A stretch of 64,000 nucleotides of DNA, from assembly GCF_013623905.1 (NCBI RefSeq), contig NZ_JABKDD010000003.1, positions 1 through 64,000 on the forward strand, written 5' to 3'. The notes beneath the pieces are model-generated. The model searched no databases. It was not told the DNA's origin and saw nothing but the letters and a program-made list of their open reading frames with translations. Of the stretch, positions 56,869-64,000 are shown in pieces. Within the stretch, counting starts at the first letter, position 1. Every line of letters begins with the position of its first letter. Both the position numbers and the translations under genes were made by a program. This DNA comes from Brevibacterium sediminis. GTDB taxonomy: Bacteria > Actinomycetota > Actinomycetes > Actinomycetales > Brevibacteriaceae.

Positions 56869-58352
56869 CGGCAGCCGCAGTTCGCGAGGGCTGTGACGAT
56901 ATCGTCCACGGTCTTTCTGGCTTCCAAGATCTTGTCCTTATCCACGTCGTCGATCTGGATGGAGAATACGAGGTAGCGGCCTTCCGCGTCGAGCACTCCC
57001 CCGGCCAGGGAGGTCACGGTCGACAGCGTTCCGGTCTTCGCGTGCACCACCCCTGAGGCGTTCCTCTCGTCGAGGAATCGGTCGTGCAGGGTGCCGGTCA
57101 GTCCGCCGACGGGGAAGTAGCTGACGAGCCCGGCCAGCGAGTCATCGGCGACGACCGAGGCCTGCAGGACGGTCGTGAGATCGTGCGGGGCGATCCGGTT
57201 GTCATAGGACAGCCCCGAGGTGTCGACGAGGTGGGTGCGCCCGAGGTCGACGGATTCGCCGAGGGCCTCGAGGACCGCTTTCGGACCGTTCTCGAGGCTG
57301 CCGTCCTGCCCCTGGGCGATGGCGACCTCGTTGCCGAGCATCTCGGCGACGACGTTGTCGCTGTGCACGAGGGCGTATTCGACGATCTCGGAGATCGTCG
57401 CCGATTCCACCCGGGCGAGCTCCTGCGGGTTCTCGGACGGCGCCTCGGATTCGGACCGGTCGGTCGCCTCGGTGACGGTGATCCCGGTCTTCTTCAGCTC
57501 TTCTTCGAAGATCGAGAACGCGTCCTTGGCCGGGTGTTCGCTGCGCCCCCGCCATTCGGCGTTCTTCGACCCGACGTAGGCGGTGTCGACCATGATCGGC
57601 TGGATCGGAGTGATCACGCCCTTGGCGATATCGGACCGGGACCAGCCGGAGTCGAAGTCCTCGCCGACGTAGCGGCTCGCATCCAGGTTGAGGGCCACCT
57701 CGGTGACGTTCTGGTCTTCGAGCGCTGCTGCGGTGTCTTCGGCCAGGGTCCGCAGTCCCCCGTGCCCGTTGACCGAACCGGGATCGGAGTCTCCGGCCGA
57801 CAGGAGCACATCGCCGCCGCCGGTCAGCGTCAGGGTGTTCGTGTCCGCGTCGAAGTCCGTCGTCGTCGCCAGGCGCGTCTCCCCGCCGATCGCGGACAGT
57901 GAGGCGGCCGCTGTGAGCACCTTCGTCACGGAGGCGGGAGTGCGCGGCTTCGTCTCGTCCTTCGCGTAGAGGACGTCGTCGCTGATCCCGTCGCGAACCT
58001 CGAGGCCGAAGCCCTTGACCTTCGAATCCTTGAGCACGGCGTCGATCGTCTTCGGGATCTGTGTGGGCACAGGAGCGGAATCGTCGACCGCCGAGGCGGG
58101 GGCGGGCACCTGCTGGGCGTGGGCCTGCGGAGTGGGCACGGTCTGGACCTCGACCTGGGGTTCGGTGGTCAGCACGCCGGGCAGGCCGGGCACGAGGTCG
58201 TAGGCGTCGACGGCGGCATAGGCACCGAGCGCGAGGACGATGATCCCTGCGGTGATCGCACCGCCCTTCTTCCGCCGCGAGGTCGCCTCTCTGCGGTCGC
58301 GGCGCGGGGAGCCGGAGTCCGACGGGTTCTGCGGCGCATCGGTGTCGTTCAA
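56865..58352 (-). CDS. dacB: D-alanyl-D-alanine carboxypeptidase/endopeptidase (PBP4 type)
   Basis: Trims peptidoglycan peptides outside the membrane. The 495-residue product has a cytoplasmic basic N-terminus, a signal anchor (about 32-52), and a Pro/Val/Ala linker. The S13 active-site motifs are SVTK (about 141), SDN in VHSDNVVAEM (about 325) and KTG in HAKTGTLSTV (about 432). The start is TTG 58352: GAGAG lies 7 nt upstream, and the nearby ATG is in another frame and hits a stop. It heads the dacB-metalloprotease-tilS operon and is divergent from ppa. Confidence 0.93.
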   Translation of the reverse strand: MNDTDAPQNPSDSGSPRRDRREATSRRKKGGAITAGIIVLALGAYAAVDAYDLVPGLPGVLTTEPQVEVQTVPTPQAHAQQVPAPASAVDDSAPVPTQIPKTIDAVLKDSKVKGFGLEVRDGISDDVLYAKDETKPRTPASVTKVLTAAASLSAIGGETRLATTTDFDADTNTLTLTGGGDVLLSAGDSDPGSVNGHGGLRTLAEDTAAALEDQNVTEVALNLDASRYVGEDFDSGWSRSDIAKGVITPIQPIMVDTAYVGSKNAEWRGRSEHPAKDAFSIFEEELKKTGITVTEATDRSESEAPSENPQELARVESATISEIVEYALVHSDNVVAEMLGNEVAIAQGQDGSLENGPKAVLEALGESVDLGRTHLVDTSGLSYDNRIAPHDLTTVLQASVVADDSLAGLVSYFPVGGLTGTLHDRFLDERNASGVVHAKTGTLSTVTSLAGGVLDAEGRYLVFSIQIDDVDKDKILEARKTVDDIVTALANCGCR

Positions 58353-58460
58353 ACGCAGGCTCTCATTCCTCGACGACCGTGAGGCGGTCGCCGTCGGTGG
58401 GCGGTGACGGGGACTTGTACCATCTATTCTAGTGATGCACCCCTAACGTGAAGGAGCACT

Positions 58461-58949
58461 ATGGAACTGCTGGCCACAATCGAGATCCCCCAGGGGTCCC
58501 GCAACAAGTACGAAGTCGATCATGAGACCGGTCGGGTCAAGCTCGATCGCTACCTCTACACTTCGATGCAGTACCCCGCTGATTACGGCTATATCGAGGA
58601 CACGCTCGGAAACGACGGCGACCCTCTCGATGTGCTCGTGCTGCTGCCCGAGCCGCTGTTCCCCGGTGTGCTCATCGACATCCGTCCCATCGGCATGTTC
58701 CAGATGGAAGACGAGGCCGGAGGCGACGACAAGGTCCTCGCCGTGCCCGCCGGAGATCCTCGCTGGGACTCCTACACCGACATCTCGGACGTGGACAAGT
58801 TCATGCTCGACTCGATCGAACACTTCTTCTCCCGGTACAAGGACCTCGAGCCCGGCAAGTACGTCAAGGGTTCGAGCTGGGCCGGCCGCGAAGCCGCCGA
58901 GGCCGAGATCAACGCCTCGATCGAGCGTTTCAAGGCCGAGGGCCACTGA
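58461..58949 (+). CDS. ppa: Inorganic pyrophosphatase, family I
   Basis: Hydrolyses pyrophosphate. The 162-residue product has [16 protein letters not shown] near residue 10, [11 protein letters not shown] near residue 40 and the metal signature [11 protein letters not shown] near residue 55. ATG follows GTGAAGGAGCACT. A TATTCT hexamer at 58425-58430 may be the -10 box. It ends at a textbook terminator. Confidence 0.97.
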   Translation: MELLATIEIPQGSRNKYEVDHETGRVKLDRYLYTSMQYPADYGYIEDTLGNDGDPLDVLVLLPEPLFPGVLIDIRPIGMFQMEDEAGGDDKVLAVPAGDPRWDSYTDISDVDKFMLDSIEHFFSRYKDLEPGKYVKGSSWAGREAAEAEINASIERFKAEGH

Positions 58950-58993
58950 GTCCCTCCCCTCTCACCGCGCTGAGAACTCAGCGCTGGACTGCG

Positions 58994-59029
58994 ACCGCCC
59001 GGATGATGACATCCGGGCGGTTTCGTTTT
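58994..59029 (+). terminator. Intrinsic terminator of ppa
   Basis: ACCGCCCGGATG (58994-59005), loop ATGA, CATCCGGGCGGT (59010-59021), then TTCGTTTT. A 12-bp perfect stem with a U-rich tail, 44 bp after the ppa stop. Confidence 0.92.
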
Positions 59030-59049
59030 GGCCCCGGCCGGGGCCGCAG

Positions 59050-59084
59050 CGTGATGACCATCACGATTTCTTAGGTAAGCCTAA
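59050..59084. promoter_or_regulatory. DtxR/IdeR iron-box-like dyad and a second palindrome upstream of the VOC gene
   Basis: TTAGGTAAGCCTAA (59071-59084) matches the first 14 positions of the DtxR/IdeR consensus with one difference; the last five positions do not match. Just before it, CGTGAT-GACC-ATCACG (59050-59065) is a perfect 6-bp palindrome. Both lie 37-71 bp upstream of ATG 59121, a good operator position. Confidence 0.55.
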
Positions 59085-59120
59085 GGGGCAGTGTGAGCCA
59101 GGTTATGCGATTGTCGAGTC

Positions 59121-59762
59121 ATGAAACTCGATCATGTGTCATACGCCAGTGAACCTGACGGCTATCGTGCGACCGCCGAGCGGATCGCGGAGAAGCTCGG
59201 AGTGGCTCCCTACGACGGCGGTGTGCATCCTCGATTCGGCACCAGAAACCTCATCTTCCCCCTAGCGAACGGCCATTACCTCGAAGTCGTGGAAGCCTTG
59301 GAGCATCCGGCCGCTCTCTCGACGCCCTTCGGTCAGGCGGTCCGGGCTCGTTCCGAGCTCGGCGGTGGCTGGATGGGCTGGTGCGTCTCGGTCGACGATC
59401 TCACCGCAGTCGAAACTCGCCTCGAGCGCAAGGCTGTCGATGGAAACCGCACGCCGGAGTCCGGTTTGGAACTTCGGTGGCTGCAGATCGGTGTCAAGGG
59501 GCTCATCGCCGATCCCCAGCTGCCGTTCTTCATCAAGTGGTCCGCCGACTCCTCGCAGCACCCGTCGACGTACAAGACGAATGAGGGCGTCGACATCGAC
59601 ACCCTGCAGATCGCCGGGGACCGCGATCGTCTCCGCGATTGGCTGGGCACTCAGGATGCCAAGCCGATCTCTGAGATCAACATCGACTGGTCCGCACCAC
59701 ACGGGACGCCGGGCATCATGTCGGTGAGCTTCAACACGGAGAACGGCCCCGTCACCATCTGA
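59121..59762 (+). CDS. VOC-family protein (glyoxalase-like)
   Basis: The 213-residue protein begins MKLDHVSYASEPDGY and belongs to the Glyoxalase_3-like type of VOC proteins, with a first module HVSYA..GTRNLIFPL..YLEVVEAL that carries candidate metal residues His and Glu. WGxGW-like GGGWMGWCVSVDD follows. Its substrate is unknown. It may be iron-regulated, judging from the dyad upstream. No Shine-Dalgarno is visible before the ATG. It is convergent with phoX across a shared terminator. Confidence 0.8.
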   Translation: MKLDHVSYASEPDGYRATAERIAEKLGVAPYDGGVHPRFGTRNLIFPLANGHYLEVVEALEHPAALSTPFGQAVRARSELGGGWMGWCVSVDDLTAVETRLERKAVDGNRTPESGLELRWLQIGVKGLIADPQLPFFIKWSADSSQHPSTYKTNEGVDIDTLQIAGDRDRLRDWLGTQDAKPISEINIDWSAPHGTPGIMSVSFNTENGPVTI

Positions 59763-59793
59763 GCACATCAGCGTCCGCATACTCTGCGGAGTC

Positions 59794-59831
59794 GAAGAAG
59801 GCCAGAGGCAGTGTCGCCTCTGGCCTTCTTC
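59794..59831. terminator. Bidirectional terminator between the VOC and phoX genes
   Basis: GAAGAAGGCCAGAGGC (59794-59809), loop AGTGTC, GCCTCTGGCCTTCTTC (59816-59831). A perfect 16-bp stem with A-rich and T-rich outer ends, so it can serve both strands. Confidence 0.9.
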
Positions 59832-59848
59832 AGCTTATGGTCCTGGAG

Positions 59849-62392
59849 TCATAAGTCGCCCTGGAACTCCGTCGGCGAGTCCTGCTCGCTTTCCGTCCCG
59901 TCTGCGTTCTTCCGACGCAGATGAGCGGCTGTGGCCATCGCACCGCCGACGGCGAGGAGACCTGCTCCGCCGCCGAGCAGCGGCAGAGTGCTGTCAGTAC
60001 CGGTCCACGGCAGTTCACCGCCGTCCGACCCGGACCCGCCTGAACCGGACCCGCCTGAACCCGAGCCGCCGTTCGAAGAACCGCCGCCCGAGCCGGATCC
60101 GCCGGAGCCGCCTGAACCTGAGCCGCCGTCGCTTCCGGCGCTCGCGGCCGCACCAGCTGCCGCGGCATCCTTCGCACCGTCCTGCGACCCGGCAGTCGAT
60201 CCGGAGCTGTCGGCGTCCGTTCCGGTCCTGTCGCCCTTGGCATCGGTGTCCTCACCCGTTCCGGCACCATCTGAGCTGCCGTTCTCGTCCGAGTCCTTCG
60301 CCCCTTCATCTGTGCCGTCGGCGTCGGAGTCCTGGTCCTTCGGCGGTTCAGTCGGGTCCGGTGCCGATCCGCCGTCGCCCTTGATGACCTGCACGACCGT
60401 GGGCCGCGGCATCGCGGCCACTCCCTTGTCGACATCGGTCGCGTCGACATAATCGGGGAACTGCGAGTGCTGATCGGCATAGGAGCCGTCCTCACCTGGG
60501 TGCTGGACCGCAACGAAAGCTGACTCATATTCATCGTGGACGAGTGGTCCGCAGACCTCGGCTTCGCGAGGCACGGACAGGAACTGTTCGACCCGGCCGC
60601 GCTGGTCACCGTCGATCGTGACCTTGAACAGCCCGTCGCAATAGCCGATGCCGTCGGGAGCACCGTCGGTGGAGATCCACAGGTTTCCGGCGGTGTCGAA
60701 GGCGACATTGTCCGGGCAGGAGATCGGTGAGACCTGATCGGCGGGGAAGCCGGAGAAGTAGGTGGCGTCGCCCTGCTTCGGGTCTCCGCAGACCAACAGC
60801 AGCGTCCAATCGAATTCGGTGCCCGTATGGTCGCCGGAGCGCTCGGTGATCTCGACGATGTGCCCGTCGCGGTTCTCCGTGCGCGGATTGGCCTCATCTG
60901 CGGCGGCCTTCCCGTCGGTGCCGCGGTCAGAGTTGTTCGTGCAGGCGACGTAGATGCGGCCGTTGACCGGGTTCGGTTCGACGTCTTCGCAGCGGTCCAT
61001 CTTCGTCGGTCCGACCTTGTCGGCGGCCAGGCGGGTGTTGACGAGGACCTCTTCGACGGAGAATCCGGACACCTGCGACTTGCCGTCCTTGACCAGCGGA
61101 AGCCACTGTCCGCTGCCGTCGAACTCGCCGTCGGCGGGCACCTCACCGCTGCCGTCGATCTCGGACTTCGGTGAGTTACCGGTGAACTTCGCGACGTAGA
61201 GGTCGCCGTCGGTCAGCAGCGTCTTGTTGTGTTCGCGATCGCCCTCGACGTAAGTGTCCTTCGAGACGAACTTGTAGAGGTAGTCGAACTTCTCATCGTC
61301 TCCCATATAGGCCACGGCGTGGCCCGAATCGGAGATCGTGATGTTCGCCCCTTCGTGTTTGAAGCGGCCCATGTTCGTGTGCTTATGAGGGGTGGATTTC
61401 GGGTCCCAGGGGTCGACTTCGACGATCCAGCCGAAGCGATTCGCTTCGTTCGCGTAGCCCGGGTTGTTCGTATCGAATCGGTCGACATCGGCTTCCCACC
61501 CGTTGGCCGAGTCTTCGCTGTCGAGACCGTAGCGCTTATCGGCCGCCGAGGTGCCCTGCGCCTTGAAGTACGAGTTGAAGTTCTCCTCACCGGACACCAG
61601 AGTGCCCCAGGGCGTGAGCCCGCCCGAGCAGTTGCCGAGAGTGCCCTGCGCCTTGTCACCGTTCGGGTAGTCCTTCGTCCGCAGCAGATCGGAACCGGCG
61701 GCGGGACCGGTGAACTCGTATTCGGTGTCGATGAGGAACCGGCGGTTCTTCTTTCCGTTGACATCGATCGTCCACGTCGACTTCTCGTCCGTGCGGATGA
61801 GTTCGGCAACGGTCAGTCCGTGGGCTTCGCGGCTGATCGCCCGCTGATCGGCTCCGTCCATGTCCTCGGGGTACATGATGGCGTCGTTCGTGTATTCCTG
61901 GTTGGCGAAGAGCACGGCCCGGTTGGAGTCATCGGGGTCGATCTGGATGGACAGGAAGTCGTTGTTGTAGCCGAACTGGCGGCGCTGCGCCTCTGGGCTC
62001 TGATTCTCCGGGTCGAATTTCGGAGAGTCGGGGAACAAGGGGTCTCCCCAGCGGACGATCGGATGCCAGGAGTAGCCTTCGGGGACGACGAATTCGTCGA
62101 CCTCATGCTGGACCGGGTCGATGGCGGTGAAGGCCAGACTGCCTGCGGTGGCTGCGGCGGCAGAGCGTGCGGTCGGACTCGGTGCGGTGGTCACTGCGAT
62201 GGCCAAGGCACCTGCAGCCGAGGCACCGAGAACCGCGCGACGGCTGAGCTTCGCATTGACGATATCGCGGAAATACCCATTTGCCGATGTGTTGCAGGTG
62301 GCCTTGAGGCAGGCGTTGTCGCACTTCAGTGCGCACGTGACGGGGCTGCGCTTGCCACGCACATGGTCGGCCATCGGCAGAAAGGTTCGCAT
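59849..62392 (-). CDS. phoX: PhoX-type (DUF839) phosphatase, Tat-exported and sortase-anchored
   Basis: Calcium/iron-dependent alkaline phosphatase family for phosphate scavenging outside the cell. The 847-residue product has a cysteine-rich leader (CALKCDNACLKATC), and a twin-arginine segment SRRAVLGASAAGALA near residue 52. The DUF839 body (GNCSGGLTPWGTLVSGEENFNSYF near 255) follows. From about residue 675 a linker rich in Asp/Gly/Ser with many GSGGSG units precedes LPWTG, a hydrophobic stretch and LRRK, so it should be fixed to the wall by sortase. A PHO-box-like repeat lies about 120 bp upstream, in line with phosphate control. Confidence 0.9.
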   Translation of the reverse strand: MRTFLPMADHVRGKRSPVTCALKCDNACLKATCNTSANGYFRDIVNAKLSRRAVLGASAAGALAIAVTTAPSPTARSAAAATAGSLAFTAIDPVQHEVDEFVVPEGYSWHPIVRWGDPLFPDSPKFDPENQSPEAQRRQFGYNNDFLSIQIDPDDSNRAVLFANQEYTNDAIMYPEDMDGADQRAISREAHGLTVAELIRTDEKSTWTIDVNGKKNRRFLIDTEYEFTGPAAGSDLLRTKDYPNGDKAQGTLGNCSGGLTPWGTLVSGEENFNSYFKAQGTSAADKRYGLDSEDSANGWEADVDRFDTNNPGYANEANRFGWIVEVDPWDPKSTPHKHTNMGRFKHEGANITISDSGHAVAYMGDDEKFDYLYKFVSKDTYVEGDREHNKTLLTDGDLYVAKFTGNSPKSEIDGSGEVPADGEFDGSGQWLPLVKDGKSQVSGFSVEEVLVNTRLAADKVGPTKMDRCEDVEPNPVNGRIYVACTNNSDRGTDGKAAADEANPRTENRDGHIVEITERSGDHTGTEFDWTLLLVCGDPKQGDATYFSGFPADQVSPISCPDNVAFDTAGNLWISTDGAPDGIGYCDGLFKVTIDGDQRGRVEQFLSVPREAEVCGPLVHDEYESAFVAVQHPGEDGSYADQHSQFPDYVDATDVDKGVAAMPRPTVVQVIKGDGGSAPDPTEPPKDQDSDADGTDEGAKDSDENGSSDGAGTGEDTDAKGDRTGTDADSSGSTAGSQDGAKDAAAAGAAASAGSDGGSGSGGSGGSGSGGGSSNGGSGSGGSGSGGSGSDGGELPWTGTDSTLPLLGGGAGLLAVGGAMATAAHLRRKNADGTESEQDSPTEFQGDL

Positions 62393-62508
62393 CGATTCTC
62401 TCCTTGTATCGGGTATCTTCCCAGTCCGGGGCCCACCCGGTACAGAGGGCGGAACCGGAAGGACTCACCCGATCGAGACTGTCACCGGCAAGCGGCCCTG
62501 GAACTACC

Positions 62509-62530
62509 CGTCGGTGAATCAGAGGTGAAC
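62509..62530 (-). promoter_or_regulatory. PHO box (PhoP site) upstream of phoX
   Basis: On the minus strand GTTCACCTCTG is followed directly by ATTCACCGACG, two 11-bp direct repeat units matching the GTTCACC core of streptomycete PHO boxes. The 11-bp period is exact. It lies about 117 bp upstream of the phoX ATG. Confidence 0.7.
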
Positions 62531-62583
62531 CCGGAGGGAGGAATGAGTGTCCCGTTCGCCTGTCCCGACCTCGCCTGCAGCAC

Positions 62584-63345
62584 TCAGCCGAAGTCGACGA
62601 GGGCGAGCACTCCCGGGGCGAGGAATCCGACGGCGTCGATGATGACATGCGCCCACACCAACGGCATGAGTCTGCCCTTGCGCAGGAAGTACCAGCCGAA
62701 GATGATGCCCATGACGACGTTGCCGATGAACGGGCCGATGCCCTGGTAGAGGTGGTAGCTGGCGCGGAACATCGCCAGGGAGATGATGATCGGCCAGGGC
62801 CCGAAGCCCAGCTGCCGCAGTCGCAGCGCCCCGAAGCCGAAGATGAGCACCTCTTCGAGGATTCCGTTCTTCGCGGCCGAGAGCAGCAGCACGGGAATCG
62901 TCCACCAATGGTCGCCGAGGTTGGACGGCTGGATCTCGGCAGTGATCCCCAGTGCCCTGCCGCCCGCGTACACCCCGAGGGTGCCGATGCCGATCACGAG
63001 GAAGATGAGTACACCGTGACCGAGGTCGCGCAGTCGGTGCCCGTCGACTCCGAGCCTGATCGGCAGCGGCAGGGCCGGTCGGTCTCGACTGAGCAGGTAG
63101 ATCGCGAGGGCGACGGGCACGAGGGTGAAGCCGATGTCGAGAAGCTGGTAGATCAGGTCGAAGGCCGGCCGGGGCGAGATCGAGGTGTTGAGCTTGGCCT
63201 GGGCGTCGCTGATCGGTCCGCGCGTGGCGATGTCTGCCAGACGGACGATCGCATAGACGGATGCCTGCCCCAGGGACAGGGCCGCAATGAGACCGAGCTC
63301 GAACCACAGGCGCTTTCTCTCCTGTGGTTCGAGCTCGGTCGTCAT
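62584..63345 (-). CDS. CPBP-family intramembrane glutamic endopeptidase
   Basis: Membrane protein of 253 residues with about eight hydrophobic segments. CPBP motifs are present: EEVLIFGFGALR near residue 164 (paired Glu), FRASYHLYQG near residue 193 (His) and AHVIIDAVGF near residue 235 (His). Members act as prenyl-protein-protease-like or bacteriocin-immunity proteins; the role here is unknown. It lies between phoX and the RND gene. Confidence 0.85.
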   Translation of the reverse strand: MTTELEPQERKRLWFELGLIAALSLGQASVYAIVRLADIATRGPISDAQAKLNTSISPRPAFDLIYQLLDIGFTLVPVALAIYLLSRDRPALPLPIRLGVDGHRLRDLGHGVLIFLVIGIGTLGVYAGGRALGITAEIQPSNLGDHWWTIPVLLLSAAKNGILEEVLIFGFGALRLRQLGFGPWPIIISLAMFRASYHLYQGIGPFIGNVVMGIIFGWYFLRKGRLMPLVWAHVIIDAVGFLAPGVLALVDFG

Positions 63346-63369
63346 GGACTCAACTCTAGCCGGGACGGG

Positions 63370-64000
63370 TCAGTGTTTGGGTTCGCCGTCCCCGTCATCA
63401 CGACGCGGCTGCTGGCTGCGCAGGGTGAAGTCCGTTCCCGGCCCATCGCCCCGGATCCCGTCGTAGTCGCGTCCGTAGCTGCCGGTCGGTTCGTCGTCGC
63501 GGCGGTCACCGAGGCGGTCGGCGTCCGTCGACCCACCCGACGTCGAGGCGGCTCTGCCCGAATCCGCGGACGTCGAGTCCGCGGTCGGTGCGGTCGCCAC
63601 GGTGGGGACCTCCCCTTCTGCCTGCGCCAGGGTGTCGTCGGAACCGACGGCAGCGGCCCCGGCACCGGCTGGCACAGCGGCGGTCTCCCGCTCATGTGCC
63701 CGTGCCTCGGCGGCATCGAGGACCTCGCCGCGAGCCATGTTCTTCACGTACTTCTTCTCGGCTCGGCGTTCCTTGACCCCTTCGAGCAGCAGGTAGAGCA
63801 CGGGCACGAGGATGAGCGTGAGCAGCGTCGAGCTGACCAGTCCGCCGATGACGACGATCGCCAGCGGCTTCGAGATGAACACTCCCCCGCCGGTGAGCCC
63901 GAGGGCCATCGGCAGCAGAGCGAAGATCGTGGCGGCCGCAGTCATGAGGATCGGACGGTAACGCAACCTGGCACCGTGGACGATGGCCGTACGCAGATCG
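63370..64000 (-). CDS. RND-family (AcrB/MMPL-type) transporter, C-terminal part, truncated by the window
   Basis: Only the last about 210 codons are in the window. The frame enters from the right edge as DLRTAIVHGARLRYRPILMTAA, the helix-11 region motif of AcrB-type pumps (ArlRPILMT), followed by two more transmembrane helices (FALLPMALGLTGGG, PLAIVVIGGLVSSTLLTLILVP). A cytoplasmic tail of about 130 residues follows, rich in Ala, Asp, Glu and Arg, longer than in typical pumps. The start lies outside. Confidence 0.85.
   Translation of the reverse strand, partial: DLRTAIVHGARLRYRPILMTAAATIFALLPMALGLTGGGVFISKPLAIVVIGGLVSSTLLTLILVPVLYLLLEGVKERRAEKKYVKNMARGEVLDAAEARAHERETAAVPAGAGAAAVGSDDTLAQAEGEVPTVATAPTADSTSADSGRAASTSGGSTDADRLGDRRDDEPTGSYGRDYDGIRGDGPGTDFTLRSQQPRRDDGDGEPKH

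Overview
The window is chromosomal DNA of a high-GC Gram-positive bacterium. The GC content is roughly 64 percent, Shine-Dalgarno sites are strong, and GTG/TTG starts are common. The markers are actinobacterial: Lsr2, ClpC next to lysS-lsr2, DUF3180 beside a FolB-FolK fusion, DUF2520, a DUF2342-type zinc metalloprotease next to tilS, and a YkoEDC vitamin transporter. Gene order fits Micrococcales; Brevibacterium is my best guess, but that is inference. I saw no tRNA, rRNA, CRISPR array, transposase or phage gene.

Layout. (1) 0.1-4.3 kb, minus strand: glycerol uptake and catabolism, glpD-glpF-glpK, with short tandem or inverted repeats before each gene. (2) 4.5-9.9 kb, minus: Ppx/GppA phosphatase, a crotonase-like protein and the methylcitrate (propionate) genes prpD-prpB-prpC. 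A DUF4916 gene is divergent from prpD across a MarR-like dyad. (3) 10.6-17 kb: a tandem universal stress protein behind a near-perfect palindrome, a sortase-anchored metallophosphoesterase, and a TPP-riboswitch-controlled ECF transporter ykoE-ykoD-ykoC. (4) 17-23.4 kb: an uncharacterised minus-strand cluster, APC permease - SDR - flavin monooxygenase - SDR - DUF4287-like protein, with a divergent LysR regulator. (5) 23.4-31.4 kb: accessory genes. These are an ABM monooxygenase, a methyltransferase, a LysR-controlled amine oxidase plus ALDH7 pair resembling pipecolate/lysine catabolism, two small membrane proteins, and a MerR regulator divergent from an alpha/beta-hydrolase plus MFS pair.

(6) 31.5-43 kb: housekeeping. 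map, radA, a VOC protein, mutY, an ArgA-like acetyltransferase, clpC, lsr2 and lysS are present. A macrolide-phosphotransferase-like gene sits between clpC and lsr2. disA, often next to radA in actinobacteria, is not here. (7) 43-58.4 kb, mostly minus: the conserved actinobacterial chain dacB - zinc metalloprotease - tilS - hpt - ftsH - folE - folP - folBK - DUF3180 - two PH-domain membrane proteins - DUF2520 - lysS. It is interrupted between tilS and hpt by a cytosine-deaminase-like amidohydrolase and a divergent MFS permease. (8) 58.4-64 kb: inorganic pyrophosphatase, a VOC protein behind an iron-box-like dyad, a sortase-anchored PhoX phosphatase behind a probable PHO box, a CPBP protease and the 3' end of an RND transporter gene cut by the window edge.

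Themes across the window. Many accessory and regulatory genes lack a Shine-Dalgarno but carry a TANNNT hexamer 6-7 nt before ATG, which fits leaderless mRNAs. Several operons end in long perfect hairpins. The decamer CGCCGAGGCG (or its complement) occurs about 25 times by eye, including in non-coding DNA and in unfavourable codon frames, far above what base composition predicts.
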